Assembly: GCA_026003615.1 (NCBI GenBank)
Contig: BPHQ01000001.1
Location: forward strand, 248,001-312,000
Direction: 5' to 3'
Origin: Bellilinea sp.
GTDB lineage: Bacteria; Chloroflexota; Anaerolineae; Anaerolineales; Anaerolineaceae
DNA length: 64,000 bases
Part shown: one piece after another, positions 9,032-17,774 of the stretch
How positions within the stretch are numbered: the first letter of the stretch is position 1
Layout: each line of letters begins with the position of its first letter
Translations under genes and position numbers: made by a program
Notes under the pieces: generated by a model
The model's input: the letters and a program-made list of their open reading frames with translations, nothing else
Database searches by the model: none
What the model was told of the DNA's origin: nothing

Positions 9032-10144
9032 ATGGCTAGTGTAACGTACGATCATGTCTGGAAAAAGTTTGGTGATTTTGTCGCGCTCAATGACCTGAAC
9101 ATCCACATCGAAGACAAAGAGTTTTTGGTGCTGGTTGGGCCATCCGGCTGCGGCAAGACCACCGCACTGCGCTGTCTGGCGGGATTGGAAGAAGTTACCG
9201 ACGGACAGGTCAAGATCGGCGATCGAGTGGTGAATGATGTGCCGCCCAAAGATCGCGATATTGCCATGGTGTTTCAGTCGTATGCACTCTACCCGCACAT
9301 GACGGTTTTCGACAACATGGCGTTTGGTCTCAAACTCCGCAAAGTTCCCAAACAGGAGATTCAAAGGAGGGTAGAAGAAGCGGCGGCGATTTTGGGAATT
9401 GAGCATCTGCTCAAACGAAAGCCGCGCGAATTGTCCGGCGGTCAGCGCCAGCGTGTGGCGGTTGGACGTGCCATCGTGCGTGAACCCAAGGTTTTCCTTT
9501 TCGATGAGCCACTCTCCAACCTGGACGCCAAACTGCGCGTTCAGACCCGGGCGGAGATCAGCAAACTCCATCAACGGCTGCAAACCACCTTTATTTATGT
9601 GACTCACGATCAGGTCGAAGCCATGACCATGGCAACCCGCATTGCAGTAATGAACAAAGGGATTTTACAGCAGCTGGATACTCCCCAAAACCTCTATGAT
9701 AAACCTGCTAATCTGTTTGTAGCCGGCTTTATCGGATCACCATCCATGAATTTCTTCCCGGCCCACCTCCGGAAAGATGGAAATGATTTGTTTGTGGATA
9801 CCGGCGATTTTGCGGTCAAAATCCCCGAAGACCGGGTTAAGACCTATGCTCCCTTCGCCGGGCGCGAGGTGATCTTTGGGATTCGTCCAGAGGATATCCA
9901 TAATCCTCAATTTGCCCCGCCGGGCATCCACGCCGCACCGGTTGAGTGTAAAGTGGATGTTACGGAACTGATGGGGAATGAAATCTTCCTCTACATGGTC
10001 AGCGGTAAACACAATTTTGTGGCACGCGTTGACCCGCGCACCCGCTTCCACATTGGGGATAAGGTGCAGCTGGTGTTCAATATGGATAACTTCCACCTGT
10101 TCGATCCGGCATCTGACCGAGAAAATCCGGTAGCCATTCGCTGA
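9032..10144 (+). CDS. msmX: Sugar ABC importer ATPase, MsmX/UgpC/MalK type
   Basis: 370 aa. ABC ATPase domain: Walker A GPSGCGKTT at 36, Q-loop MVFQSYALYPHMTV, signature LSGGQ at 134-138, Walker B FLFDEP to residue 160, and the D-loop SNLDAKLR. The C-terminal third is the OB-type regulatory domain of MalK/UgpC proteins (FGIRPEDI). It is a lone gene with its own promoter and terminator, with no permease or binding protein nearby. This fits MsmX-like ATPases that energise several distant carbohydrate importers. Family assignment is secure; which importers it serves cannot be told from here. Confidence 0.92.
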   Translation: MASVTYDHVWKKFGDFVALNDLNIHIEDKEFLVLVGPSGCGKTTALRCLAGLEEVTDGQVKIGDRVVNDVPPKDRDIAMVFQSYALYPHMTVFDNMAFGLKLRKVPKQEIQRRVEEAAAILGIEHLLKRKPRELSGGQRQRVAVGRAIVREPKVFLFDEPLSNLDAKLRVQTRAEISKLHQRLQTTFIYVTHDQVEAMTMATRIAVMNKGILQQLDTPQNLYDKPANLFVAGFIGSPSMNFFPAHLRKDGNDLFVDTGDFAVKIPEDRVKTYAPFAGREVIFGIRPEDIHNPQFAPPGIHAAPVECKVDVTELMGNEIFLYMVSGKHNFVARVDPRTRFHIGDKVQLVFNMDNFHLFDPASDRENPVAIR

Positions 10145-10169
10145 TTTTGGGGATGATTGTATTTCAATT

Positions 10170-10202
10170 CGGGGCATCCACAGCGATGCCCCGCTTTTTT
10201 AT
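10170..10202 (+). terminator. Intrinsic terminator after the MsmX-like gene
   Basis: GGGGCATC (10171-10178), loop CACAGC, GATGCCCC (10185-10192), then GCTTTTTT. It lies between convergent genes and overlaps the end of the next one. Confidence 0.9.
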
Positions 10203-10870
10203 TCTGGGTTCCCGGTAGATCTTCGCTTAGCCATCAAAATGAGGCCAACTCCGCCCAAAGCGGATAGAATCCCCATCAGGGTGAAGGCATCCTGCCAGAA
10301 TCGCAGCGGGAAAAGCCGGATGAGCGTGTCCGAGTAGTTGAAAAGCCAGGTATCTCCCTCAAAAAATATCCGGTGAAAGCCGGTAAAAAGGGCGGAAAAA
10401 CCGATCACGACCCCTGCCAGTATCAGCCCAATAACGATCAGGATTCCCCAGCCAGCCCGTGCGAGGGTTAGCCAGAAATCGGCAAGCCACTTGCCGCGCC
10501 AGGCCCACACCCCTGTCAGAAGGATGAAAATTCCCAAGACCACCCATGCGTGAATCATCTGCTGAACGAGAATCTTGACATCCAGCATGTGACGCAATTC
10601 GCGTTCGTTAAAAACCGGAGAACCATCTTCAAACCTTAAATCTCCCAGATAAGAAATATCTTCATCATTAAGCAAGTATCTCAAGGAAAGATTTGCCCAA
10701 TGAAGGCGGTCTTCTTTCGTAAAGCCAAACGCATCCGGCGGGAATCCGGGTGTGTTGTACTCAATGGTCAGGAAAAGGGGGGTCATCAAAAGTCGTATGG
10801 AGGTCATCATCACAAACAAAACCACCGCGGGCAGCAAAATATACAGAACGAGTGAGCGTAAGGTTTTCAT
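10199..10870 (-). CDS. DUF1461/TIGR01906 membrane protein, Lit-like
   Basis: 223 aa from the ATG at 10870, whose ATGA overlaps the stop of the upstream gene, indicating translational coupling. Four hydrophobic segments are visible with a long external loop between the first two. The loop holds ELRHMLDVK, and a later segment holds FHRIFFEGDTWLF followed by SDTLIRLFP. These are the hallmarks of the TIGR01906/DUF1461 family. From memory, this family includes Lit, the intramembrane transacylase that moves an acyl chain within lipoproteins using two His residues; both candidate His are present here. Function as Lit is inferred, the family is fairly certain. Confidence 0.75.
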   Translation of the reverse strand: MKTLRSLVLYILLPAVVLFVMMTSIRLLMTPLFLTIEYNTPGFPPDAFGFTKEDRLHWANLSLRYLLNDEDISYLGDLRFEDGSPVFNERELRHMLDVKILVQQMIHAWVVLGIFILLTGVWAWRGKWLADFWLTLARAGWGILIVIGLILAGVVIGFSALFTGFHRIFFEGDTWLFNYSDTLIRLFPLRFWQDAFTLMGILSALGGVGLILMAKRRSTGNPE

Positions 10871-12420
10871 TGCAGTGTTTCTACTTCTCCGGAAAATAAA
10901 AAGTCTAAAATCATTTCGTTGGTGATCCACTCAATGGGGGAACGGTCATCGGTGAAGACTACTCCCGATTGCGGCGCAGGCTGCAAGTTTTGAAGGGTTA
11001 CTGCCATAGATTGAAGCAGAAGGTAAGGGGTTTCGGGAGATTGGCTCAAGGAAAGGAAATTCGCTGTAAGATTTTCGGGCCGGGTTGGCTGTACTGTCGC
11101 AAACAGGATTGAATTGAACGAATCCGGCAAGTCCATTATGTGAACGCTGGGAAAAACCTGTGCAATGGTGGTGTAGAGGGTGTTGATTAGACGCCGGTCG
11201 GTGGGGCTGCGTCCAACGTTGATCACCATCACCCCATCATCCGTCAAGTGATCTCGCACCAGTTGAAAAAATTCGAGGGTGGTCATGTGCCAGGGAATGT
11301 AGGGGGGACGGTAAGCATCCACACTGATAATCTGATATTTCTGCTCACTGTGTGCCAACGCCCAGCGTCCATCTTGAATGATGACGTTCAGATATGGCAG
11401 GTCCATACCAAAGTAGCGGCGTCCAACTTCCACAATCTCCGGATCAATTTCAATTCCATCTATGGTCAGGTTGGGAAATACCAGTCCGGCCTGGCGGGCG
11501 GTTGTGCCGGCGGCCAGCCCGACGATGGCCATGCGCCGTATGGCGCTGGGTTCGACCGGCGGTGGGTTAAAGAAGGGGGCAACCAGCACCTGCTCCCATG
11601 GGCCGTTGTAGAAAAATTCTGTGGGATGGTAGACCGAGTGTACTCCTTGCCCGTCATTCAGGCGCAGGTAGCGGGTTTCGCCGAATTCCAACACCTGAAT
11701 GTAGTTGTAAGCCGAGTCAGTTTCGAAGATGAGGCCAGCACTGGCTTTGTCCGTTCCGCGCGTTCCGAAAATTGCCAGCACAATCAGGATAACTGGCATC
11801 CAGGCATACAATAAGGTGCGCCGCCAGCCGCTGGTAGCACCCAGCCCAAGCAGGGCAATCAGAAGCAGGAAAGCCGAGATGGTCAGGAAGGTGCGGTAAG
11901 TTCCGACCAACGGGATGAGGATTAAGACGGGTAAAAATGTACCAAGGAAAGAACCCAGGGTGGATATGGCGTAAATGCGTCCAGCCACACTGCCAGCAGA
12001 GCGCGAATCCAGCAGCGCCAGCCGAATGGCAAACGGTGAAGCGGTACCCAGCAAAGTTATGGGGATGATGAATAAAATCATCACCACGCTGAAAGAACCA
12101 AACAAGACCCCTAAATCGAGGTTGTCAAAGGCGTTGGCTGCAAGCCGTAAAATCGGACGCGAAACCAGCGGGATCAGGCCAATCGAAAAGGCAGCCCAAA
12201 TCAAGATTTGAAAGAAGGTCGAGTAGTGGGGAGAGCGATCCGCCCAGCGCCCACCGATGAAGTAACCGACAGTCAGGTAAATCAGAATTAAACCTATGAT
12301 GCTTGCCCATGTCAGGTTGCTTGTACCAAAGTAGTTTCCGAGCAGGCGCGATGCGGACATTTCAGCTGCCAGAGTGGTCATACCGGAAACAAACACAGCC
12401 AGATAGAGCCATTTACGCAT
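10867..12420 (-). CDS. Membrane-anchored spermidine-synthase-like protein
   Basis: 517 aa starting at MRKWLYLAVF (ATG 12420), which lies 7 bases after a TATAAT and has no Shine-Dalgarno. The N-terminal ~230 residues are about eight membrane helices. The rest is a spermidine-synthase-fold methyltransferase-like domain with VGLAAGTTARQAG, GIEIDPEIVEVG and SVDAYRPPYIPWH. Such 'fused MFS/spermidine synthases' are widespread, but polyamine formation has rarely been shown for them. It is followed with a 4-base overlap by the Lit-like gene. Aminopropyl transfer is a possible role, not an established one. Confidence 0.8.
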   Translation of the reverse strand: MRKWLYLAVFVSGMTTLAAEMSASRLLGNYFGTSNLTWASIIGLILIYLTVGYFIGGRWADRSPHYSTFFQILIWAAFSIGLIPLVSRPILRLAANAFDNLDLGVLFGSFSVVMILFIIPITLLGTASPFAIRLALLDSRSAGSVAGRIYAISTLGSFLGTFLPVLILIPLVGTYRTFLTISAFLLLIALLGLGATSGWRRTLLYAWMPVILIVLAIFGTRGTDKASAGLIFETDSAYNYIQVLEFGETRYLRLNDGQGVHSVYHPTEFFYNGPWEQVLVAPFFNPPPVEPSAIRRMAIVGLAAGTTARQAGLVFPNLTIDGIEIDPEIVEVGRRYFGMDLPYLNVIIQDGRWALAHSEQKYQIISVDAYRPPYIPWHMTTLEFFQLVRDHLTDDGVMVINVGRSPTDRRLINTLYTTIAQVFPSVHIMDLPDSFNSILFATVQPTRPENLTANFLSLSQSPETPYLLLQSMAVTLQNLQPAPQSGVVFTDDRSPIEWITNEMILDFLFSGEVETLQ

Positions 12421-12427
12421 GAAGTAG

Positions 12428-12433
12428 ATTATA
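12428..12433 (-). promoter_or_regulatory. -10 box of a leaderless mRNA (spermidine-synthase-like)
   Basis: TATAAT on the minus strand, then 7 bases, then ATG at 12420. Transcription would start at or next to the start codon. No convincing -35 box is seen. Confidence 0.6.
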
Positions 12434-12480
12434 CCGTGAGGTGCAGAATTGCTCCTGGCTTTATTCACACTGAACTTGAC

Positions 12481-12486
12481 TATAAT
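12481..12486 (+). promoter_or_regulatory. -10 box of nnrDE
   Basis: TATAAT 22 bases before the chosen ATG. It is divergent from the -10 box at 12433-12428, so the two promoters share about 50 bases. The -35 region is weak. Confidence 0.5.
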
Positions 12487-12508
12487 TGATTGGCAGGAGG
12501 CAATGACT

Positions 12509-14095
12509 ATGAGACCGATTCCACTGGTAACCGTTGACCAGATGCGGGCGATCGAACGTGAGGGCGATGCGCGGGGAGTTTCCTACGCCGAGATGATGGA
12601 ACGCGCCGGACGCGGCGTGGCCAATGCAGTACAGGTGATTCCCGTTGAGCGAAGAACTGTGCTCGGCTTGATCGGCTCCGGCAACAACGGAGGTGATGGA
12701 CTGGTAGCCTTGGCGTATCTGGCAGAGGCCGGGTGGAAATGCCGGGCGTATTTGGTGAAGGCGCGATCAGAAGAGGATCATCTCCTAAAGCGGGTCAAGA
12801 ATGCCGGGATCGAAATTTGCACAGCCGCAGAGGATGCGGCGTTCAAGGTAATGGATGAATGGCTTTCCTCCAGCGAGGTTGTGCTGGATGGTGTGCTGGG
12901 TACCGGGATTCAACTTCCTCTGAAACCGGAAGTGGAGCGGGTTTTAGACCACGTGCGAAATTTTGCCCCCCTCCCGTTTGTCGTGGCAGTGGATTGCCCT
13001 TCTGGGGTAGATTGTGATAGTGGCGAGGCTTCTCCGGCGGTCATCCCCGCCCGCCTGACGGTGTGCATGGATGCAGTCAAAACCGGTCTGTTGCGTTTCC
13101 CGGCGGCAGGCCTGACCGGGCAGCTGGCAGTAGTGCCTTTGGGCTTGCCGTCCGATTTAATGGCTTTGCAGGAGGTGAGGGAATTTGTCGCTTGCGGCGC
13201 AGAGGTGGCTGAGTGGCTCCCTGTGCGACCAGCCAATGCTCATAAAGGAACATTTGGAACGGTTCTGGGGATTGCCGGTTGTGCGGATTACATCGGCGCA
13301 GCCGGACTGGCAGCCGAAGCGGCTTATCGTGCCGGGACGGGTTTGGTGCGGATGGCAGTCATTCCCACCGTGCGCAATGCGCTGGCAGGGCAGTTAAGCG
13401 AAGTCACCTGGTTGAGTCTGCCGGAAGAAAAAGGCAGCATTGCACCGCAGGCGGCTCAAGTTGTTCTCGCACATCTGGAACGGGTTACAGCCTTGTTGAT
13501 CGGGCCCGGTTTGAGTACCTCTCCTGCCACTGCCGCCTTTGTTCAGGAATTTTTGAACCACTCGACTGATCTGCCCCCCACAGTGGTGGATGCGGATGGT
13601 TTGCGATTGATGACAAAGGTTGAAAAATGGTACGAAAAATTACCCTCACCATCCGTCTTAACCCCTCATCCCGGTGAGATGAGCGCAATGACCAGTCTCC
13701 CGACCGCCGAAATTCAGGCTAACCGCGCCGGTGTTGCGCGCCATTTTGCCAGTCAATGGGGACATATCGTTGTTTTAAAAGGAGCTTTTGCGGTTGTCGC
13801 GTCTCCCGATGGGACGATCTACCATATTCCTGTGGCTTCTCCGGCGCTGGCGCGTGCAGGCAGCGGAGATGTATTGACGGGACTGATCGCCGGTCTGCTT
13901 GCCCAGGGAGTTGCCCCCTTCACGGCTGCTATTACGGCGGCGTGGGTTCATGCCCTCGCAGGTTTGATTGCTGAGCAACAAATCGGACAATCTGCTTCGG
14001 TGTTGGCAGGTGATATTTTACGAGCGGTACCTCAAGCCTTGACCCGTTTAGACCACCGGAAATATCTTCAGGACCCCCTCTGGGTGGTTGGTTAA
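12509..14095 (+). CDS. nnr: Bifunctional NAD(P)H-hydrate repair enzyme NnrE/NnrD
   Basis: 528 aa. The ATG at 12509 has AGGAGG 8 bases upstream; the in-frame ATG at 12503 would be too close. Residues 1-210 are the YjeF_N epimerase domain (GSGNNGGDGL, VAVDCPSGVD). The remainder is the ADP-dependent NAD(P)HX dehydratase domain with NAHKGTFGTV, TPHPGEMS and the ARAGSGDVLTGLIAG nucleotide loop. The enzyme repairs hydrated NADH and NADPH by epimerising the S/R forms and dehydrating them in the cytosol. Length and domain order match bacterial fused Nnr. It is a single gene ended by a hairpin. Confidence 0.93.
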   Translation: MRPIPLVTVDQMRAIEREGDARGVSYAEMMERAGRGVANAVQVIPVERRTVLGLIGSGNNGGDGLVALAYLAEAGWKCRAYLVKARSEEDHLLKRVKNAGIEICTAAEDAAFKVMDEWLSSSEVVLDGVLGTGIQLPLKPEVERVLDHVRNFAPLPFVVAVDCPSGVDCDSGEASPAVIPARLTVCMDAVKTGLLRFPAAGLTGQLAVVPLGLPSDLMALQEVREFVACGAEVAEWLPVRPANAHKGTFGTVLGIAGCADYIGAAGLAAEAAYRAGTGLVRMAVIPTVRNALAGQLSEVTWLSLPEEKGSIAPQAAQVVLAHLERVTALLIGPGLSTSPATAAFVQEFLNHSTDLPPTVVDADGLRLMTKVEKWYEKLPSPSVLTPHPGEMSAMTSLPTAEIQANRAGVARHFASQWGHIVVLKGAFAVVASPDGTIYHIPVASPALARAGSGDVLTGLIAGLLAQGVAPFTAAITAAWVHALAGLIAEQQIGQSASVLAGDILRAVPQALTRLDHRKYLQDPLWVVG

Positions 14096-14099
14096 AATA

Positions 14100-14130
14100 A
14101 AAGCAGCCGGCCAATTTGAGCCGGCTGCTT
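14100..14130. terminator. Terminator between nnr and the YtxH-like gene
   Basis: AGCAGCCGGC (14102-14111), 8-base loop, GCCGGCTGCT (14120-14129). On the minus strand it is followed by TTTTATTTT, so it mainly ends the YtxH-like transcript; on the plus strand the T-run is short. Confidence 0.8.
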
Positions 14131-14148
14131 TGGTAAACCCGCCGTAAT

Positions 14149-14514
14149 TTATGAGAGGGTTTCGCCGATTTCTTCGGCGGCATCGCCGGCTTTGGAAGCG
14201 GCTTTGCTCAACTTGGATTTTTGTTCTTCGAGTAAGGTTGAACCTTTTTGTTGCAATTCTTCAGCAGTTTTTTTGGCTTTTTCCAACAGTTCTTCAGCCC
14301 GGCGTAAAGCCTCGTTTGCTGCTTTTTCGGCTTCGGCATAGGTGGTGCTAACCGTTTCGGATGCTTTGTCCCGTAATTCAATCGCGCGTTCTTTAATTAC
14401 CTCACGGGTTTCCTCGCCCGATTGAGGGGCAAGCAATAAAGCCGTAATCGCGCCGGTCAGACCTCCAATGACAAAACCGATCAGGAAGGCTCCAAAATCA
14501 TCTCGTTCAGACAT
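14149..14514 (-). CDS. YtxH-like protein
   Basis: 121 aa; the ATG at 14514 has AGGAG 6 bases upstream, so the longer frame from 14604 is rejected. One glycine-rich membrane segment near the N terminus (FLIGFVIGGLTGAITALLLA) is followed by PQSGEETRE, the classical YtxH motif. A long charged helix follows, likely coiled coil, rich in Ala, Glu and Lys. YtxH proteins are small envelope or general-stress proteins with no known enzyme activity. The upstream gene on the same strand is a YtxG-like protein, as in the Bacillus ytxGHJ operon. Confidence 0.8.
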   Translation of the reverse strand: MSERDDFGAFLIGFVIGGLTGAITALLLAPQSGEETREVIKERAIELRDKASETVSTTYAEAEKAANEALRRAEELLEKAKKTAEELQQKGSTLLEEQKSKLSKAASKAGDAAEEIGETLS

Positions 14515-14575
14515 CTCAATCTCCTTTCTTTGGCATTTTAATGATGAAAATGGGTTCTTGAAACAAACCCCCGGT

Positions 14576-15043
14576 TCACCGCCGATCGGGGCGGATGAAG
14601 TCAAATAGTTTGCGCAAGCCTGCCAGATACTCGTTCAGCTTCATGACGGGTTCAACCAGATTGTTGCTGAGGAATTGTGTTGTACCGCGCAGGTGATTGA
14701 CCGTCTCATTCGTCGAGTCCAGGATCGGCTTGATTTCGTTCTGCAGCAGATTAATCAGGGTGGCAATTTGAACAATCAGCACAATGACCGCCACCCCTAA
14801 AACCAGCGATTCCAACGCCATCACAATGATGAAAATATCGCGCACCTTGGCTGTTGTGCTTTCTGGGGCGAGTGCGAGCAAAACAATTCCGCCAATCACC
14901 AACAGGACTATCCCAACGACTACTGCAATGATCCCAGCTGCCCGTCGGTTTTCCTTTGGCCGTTCTGATGGAACTGGTTCCGTTACAGTGCTGGACGGCT
15001 GAGTAGCTGGTTCAGGGGAAGTGGGTTGAGGTTCGACGGTCAT
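14576..15043 (-). CDS. YtxG/DUF948-like membrane protein
   Basis: 155 aa from the ATG at 15043, which follows TATAAT by 6 bases with no Shine-Dalgarno. The N-terminal 35 residues are Pro/Thr/Ser-rich and probably cytosolic. Two membrane helices follow (AGIIAVVVGIVLLVIGGIVL; ESLVLGVAVIVLIVQIATL). After these comes an amphipathic stretch, LLQNEIKPILDSTNETVNHL, which resembles DUF948/YtxG proteins. Its position just before the YtxH gene supports this. The role is probably envelope stress or structure; similarity was judged by eye only. Confidence 0.6.
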   Translation of the reverse strand: MTVEPQPTSPEPATQPSSTVTEPVPSERPKENRRAAGIIAVVVGIVLLVIGGIVLLALAPESTTAKVRDIFIIVMALESLVLGVAVIVLIVQIATLINLLQNEIKPILDSTNETVNHLRGTTQFLSNNLVEPVMKLNEYLAGLRKLFDFIRPDRR

Positions 15044-15049
15044 ACAATC

Positions 15050-15055
15050 ATTATA
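15050..15055 (-). promoter_or_regulatory. -10 box of a leaderless mRNA (YtxG-like)
   Basis: TATAAT on the minus strand, 6 bases before the ATG at 15043. Confidence 0.6.
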
Positions 15056-15198
15056 ACATACCTGAACTGTATCCAAGGACAAAGGTTATTCCATTTCATT
15101 AACGAACAAAAAATCCGCAAGAAGAATGCTTGGGTTTGCACGAAGGAGTATCTCACGGTCTTTTGACCTTATTTATAATAATAAGTGGATTGTGTAAA

Positions 15199-16128
15199 AT
15201 GGCCTTTGTACCGGTTTACCTGCGTCTTCTGGAAAGAGGGGAGGCTCAACAACGGATTGAACGAGCCTATGTTCACCTGCAAGCCTGTGATGTATGTCCG
15301 CTCAAATGTGGGGTTAATCGGTTGGCGGGGGAATTCGGGGTATGTAGAACTGGGGCTAAAGCCCAGGTGAGTAGTTATGGGCCGCATTTCGGAGAAGAAA
15401 AGCCATTGAGGGGATGGGCGGGTTCAGGTACCATTTTCTTTGCCCGCTGTAATTTACGCTGTGTCTATTGTCAGAATTTTGAAATCAGTCAGACGGGAAG
15501 CGGGAGAGAGGTAGATCCGCAAGAACTGGCCGAAATCATGCTCAGGCTGCAAGCCGCCGGATGCCACAACATCAATCTGGTTTCTCCGACCCACGTTGTG
15601 CCGCAAATCATCGCTGCTGTTCTGATTGCGGCACAATGCGGTTTGCATCTCCCCGTTGTTTATAATAGCGGCGGGTATGATTCGCTGGAAATGCTGGCAC
15701 TGCTGGATGGAATCGTGGATATTTACATGCCGGATATGAAATATGGGGATAATGATATCGCCCGCCGCTTTTCAAGAGTTCCCCGTTATGTTGAAGTTAA
15801 TCAGGCCGCTGTCCGAGAGATGCAGCGGCAGGTGGGGGATTTGCAAATAGACGAAAGGGGTATTGCCCAGCGAGGATTGCTGGTCCGCCATCTGGTACTG
15901 CCCAATCAACTGGAAGGAAGCGAAAAAGTGCTGCAATTTCTGGCGGAGGAAATTTCTCGAAATGTTTATCTCAACCTCATGGATCAATACTACCCGGCTT
16001 ATCAGGCTCACAATTACCCCGAATTGAACCGCCCAATTACTTCTCAAGAATACCGGCAGGCACTGAAAGTTGCCCACCAATTGGGCTTGAAAAGATTGGA
16101 TCATCCCCGGCGGGTTTTGAGGGAGTGA
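15199..16128 (+). CDS. Radical SAM protein, PflX/COG1313 family
   Basis: 309 aa from the ATG at 15199 (MAFVPVYLRLLERG); the longer frame from 15130 adds a segment not seen in the family. An N-terminal cysteine cluster (CDVCPLKCGVNR, then FGVCR) precedes the radical SAM motif CNLRCVYC, which binds the 4Fe-4S cluster and S-adenosylmethionine. The family is described as a homologue of pyruvate formate-lyase activating enzyme, but the target protein or substrate is generally unknown. No Shine-Dalgarno is seen. A TATAAT lies about 20 bases upstream. No glycyl-radical enzyme is encoded nearby. Confidence 0.85.
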   Translation: MAFVPVYLRLLERGEAQQRIERAYVHLQACDVCPLKCGVNRLAGEFGVCRTGAKAQVSSYGPHFGEEKPLRGWAGSGTIFFARCNLRCVYCQNFEISQTGSGREVDPQELAEIMLRLQAAGCHNINLVSPTHVVPQIIAAVLIAAQCGLHLPVVYNSGGYDSLEMLALLDGIVDIYMPDMKYGDNDIARRFSRVPRYVEVNQAAVREMQRQVGDLQIDERGIAQRGLLVRHLVLPNQLEGSEKVLQFLAEEISRNVYLNLMDQYYPAYQAHNYPELNRPITSQEYRQALKVAHQLGLKRLDHPRRVLRE

Positions 16129-16211
16129 TGGAAGGGCAATTTCAATTCCTGTTCCAAAAATAGACGATCAGACAGTCCGCTTGCCTTCGGTCAGGTTCTT
16201 GAAAGAGAAAA

Positions 16212-16883
16212 TTATTGATGAATGAGCAGGATGAACTCTGCTTTTTGATTTTGCACCCTACGGCGGATTTCGCTCACTGAGCCGCGTAAAACCTGTTCTC
16301 CCGCCAGGGTCAGGTTTAAGCCAAGCGTCACACGCCGGTTTTTACCGGCGGTTTTCTCAATGTCTTCCAATAAGCTGGAGAGGCGGTAAGGGGTGTCCAT
16401 CAACACGAGGGGCAGGTTCAGGCGCAATAAGCGCTGCAATTCCTGACGGCGTTCTTGAGGGGAACGCGATAAAAAGCCTGCATAAACAAATCGTTCGATC
16501 TTTGTGTCCAGCAGACTGAGCAATGCCATCAACGAAGATGCACCCGGCACCGCGGTTACGGGAATGCCCATTTCAACCGCCTGACGAATCAGTTCTGCGC
16601 CGGGGTCGGCAAATACGGGTGTGCCAGCATCGCTGATCAGCGCCATTTTCTCTCCGAGCGCCATTCGCTGAACGAGCGCCGCTGCCTGCTCGGCTTCATT
16701 ATGTTCATTCAGAGCAACCATCTCTTTGGGGACGATACCCAATTTCTTAAGCAAAGTGCTGCCCTGGCGACGTTCTTCGCAAATGACCACATTTACTTCC
16801 CCAAGAATGCGGATTGCCCGCAGGGTGATGTCTTCCGGGTTTCCAATTGGGGTTGCAACCATGTATAATTGACCCATGTTCAT
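16212..16883 (-). CDS. rsmI: 16S rRNA 2'-O-ribose C1402 methyltransferase RsmI
   Basis: 223 aa from the ATG at 16883, placed 7 bases after TATAAT. It has the family motifs ATPIGNPEDITLRA, VICEERRQG, SDAGTPVFADPGAE and VPGASSLM. RsmI methylates the 2'-OH of C1402 in 16S rRNA using SAM. The protein is about 50-60 residues shorter than E. coli RsmI: the C-terminal extension is missing, and the usual RELTK..EE segment is replaced by LNLTLAGEQV. It is convergent with the radical SAM gene and divergent from the ZIP transporter gene. Activity is likely but the short tail is unusual. Confidence 0.85.
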   Translation of the reverse strand: MNMGQLYMVATPIGNPEDITLRAIRILGEVNVVICEERRQGSTLLKKLGIVPKEMVALNEHNEAEQAAALVQRMALGEKMALISDAGTPVFADPGAELIRQAVEMGIPVTAVPGASSLMALLSLLDTKIERFVYAGFLSRSPQERRQELQRLLRLNLPLVLMDTPYRLSSLLEDIEKTAGKNRRVTLGLNLTLAGEQVLRGSVSEIRRRVQNQKAEFILLIHQ

Positions 16884-16890
16884 GATGGAC

Positions 16891-16896
16891 ATTATA
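16891..16896 (-). promoter_or_regulatory. -10 box of a leaderless mRNA (rsmI)
   Basis: TATAAT on the minus strand, 7 bases before the ATG at 16883. TTCATT lies 17 bases further upstream as a weak -35 candidate. Confidence 0.6.
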
Positions 16897-16961
16897 AATC
16901 ATTCCATTGAGTGAATGAACCAAACATTCACCTGACGAGGCAACTTTACCGAGGTTTAATG

Positions 16962-17774
16962 ATGATCGCTGCGTTAGAGAATTTCAATCCTGTAATTCAA
17001 GCGTTGTTTGCTACTTTATTCACCTGGGGTGTGACTGCCCTGGGGGCAGCCGGCGTCTTCCTGGCTCGCGAAGTCAACCGGCGAGTGTTGGATACCTTGC
17101 TGGGATTTGCCAGCGGGGTGATGATAGCCGCCAGTTTTTGGTCCCTTTTGGCTCCAGCCATTGAAATGTCCGCTGGATTGGGAATGCCGGGCTGGATCCC
17201 GGCGGTGATTGGCTTTCTCTTAGGTGGGGCATTTCTTTATCTGGTTGACCGGTTATTGCCGCACCTTCATTTTCGAGAACCGCTCAGCGCCGCCGAAGGA
17301 ATCAAGACCTCCTGGCAGCGCAGTGTTCTGCTGGTGCTGGCCATCACCCTGCACAACTTTCCGGAAGGTCTGGCGGTGGGGGTCGCCTTCGGGGCAGCAG
17401 CCAGTGGGGTCCCGGAGGCTTCGATTGCTGGAGCAGTTGCGCTGGCAATCGGGATTGGTTTGCAGAATTTCCCGGAAGGTTTGGCGGTATCGGCTCCTCT
17501 TCGCCGTGAGGGAATTTCGCGCTGGAAGAGTTTTTTCCTGGGGCAGGCTTCGGGGATTGTTGAGCCGATTGCCGGTGTACTTGGAGCAGCAGCGGTGTTT
17601 TTCATTCAGCCCATTCTGCCCTATGCGCTGGCTTTTGCCGCAGGTGCCATGATTTATGTGTGTGTTGAGGAATTGATCCCGGAGGCTCAGCGTGGTGAGC
17701 ATTCGGATATGGCCACCATCGGGTTGATGCTGGGTTTTGCGGTGATGATGGCTTTGGATGTAGCCCTTGGATAA
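16962..17774 (+). CDS. ZIP family metal transporter (GufA/ZupT-like)
   Basis: 270 aa. GAGGT lies 6 bases before the ATG at 16962 (3 before the ATG at 16959, which is the alternative). About eight membrane helices are visible. The paired metal-site motifs [10 protein letters not shown] and [10 protein letters not shown] lie in the central helices, with [10 protein letters not shown] after them. ZIP proteins import divalent metals such as zinc, iron or manganese into the cytosol. A His-rich loop segment (LPHLHFREP) lies before the core. The stop overlaps the start of murJ by 8 bases, so the two are co-transcribed. Metal specificity cannot be read from the sequence. Confidence 0.88.
   Translation: MIAALENFNPVIQALFATLFTWGVTALGAAGVFLAREVNRRVLDTLLGFASGVMIAASFWSLLAPAIEMSAGLGMPGWIPAVIGFLLGGAFLYLVDRLLPHLHFREPLSAAEGIKTSWQRSVLLVLAITLHNFPEGLAVGVAFGAAASGVPEASIAGAVALAIGIGLQNFPEGLAVSAPLRREGISRWKSFFLGQASGIVEPIAGVLGAAAVFFIQPILPYALAFAAGAMIYVCVEELIPEAQRGEHSDMATIGLMLGFAVMMALDVALG

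Noticed and set aside
8975-9607. 210-codon minus-strand open frame
   Set aside because: Antisense to the MsmX-like ATPase and its promoter; no independent support.
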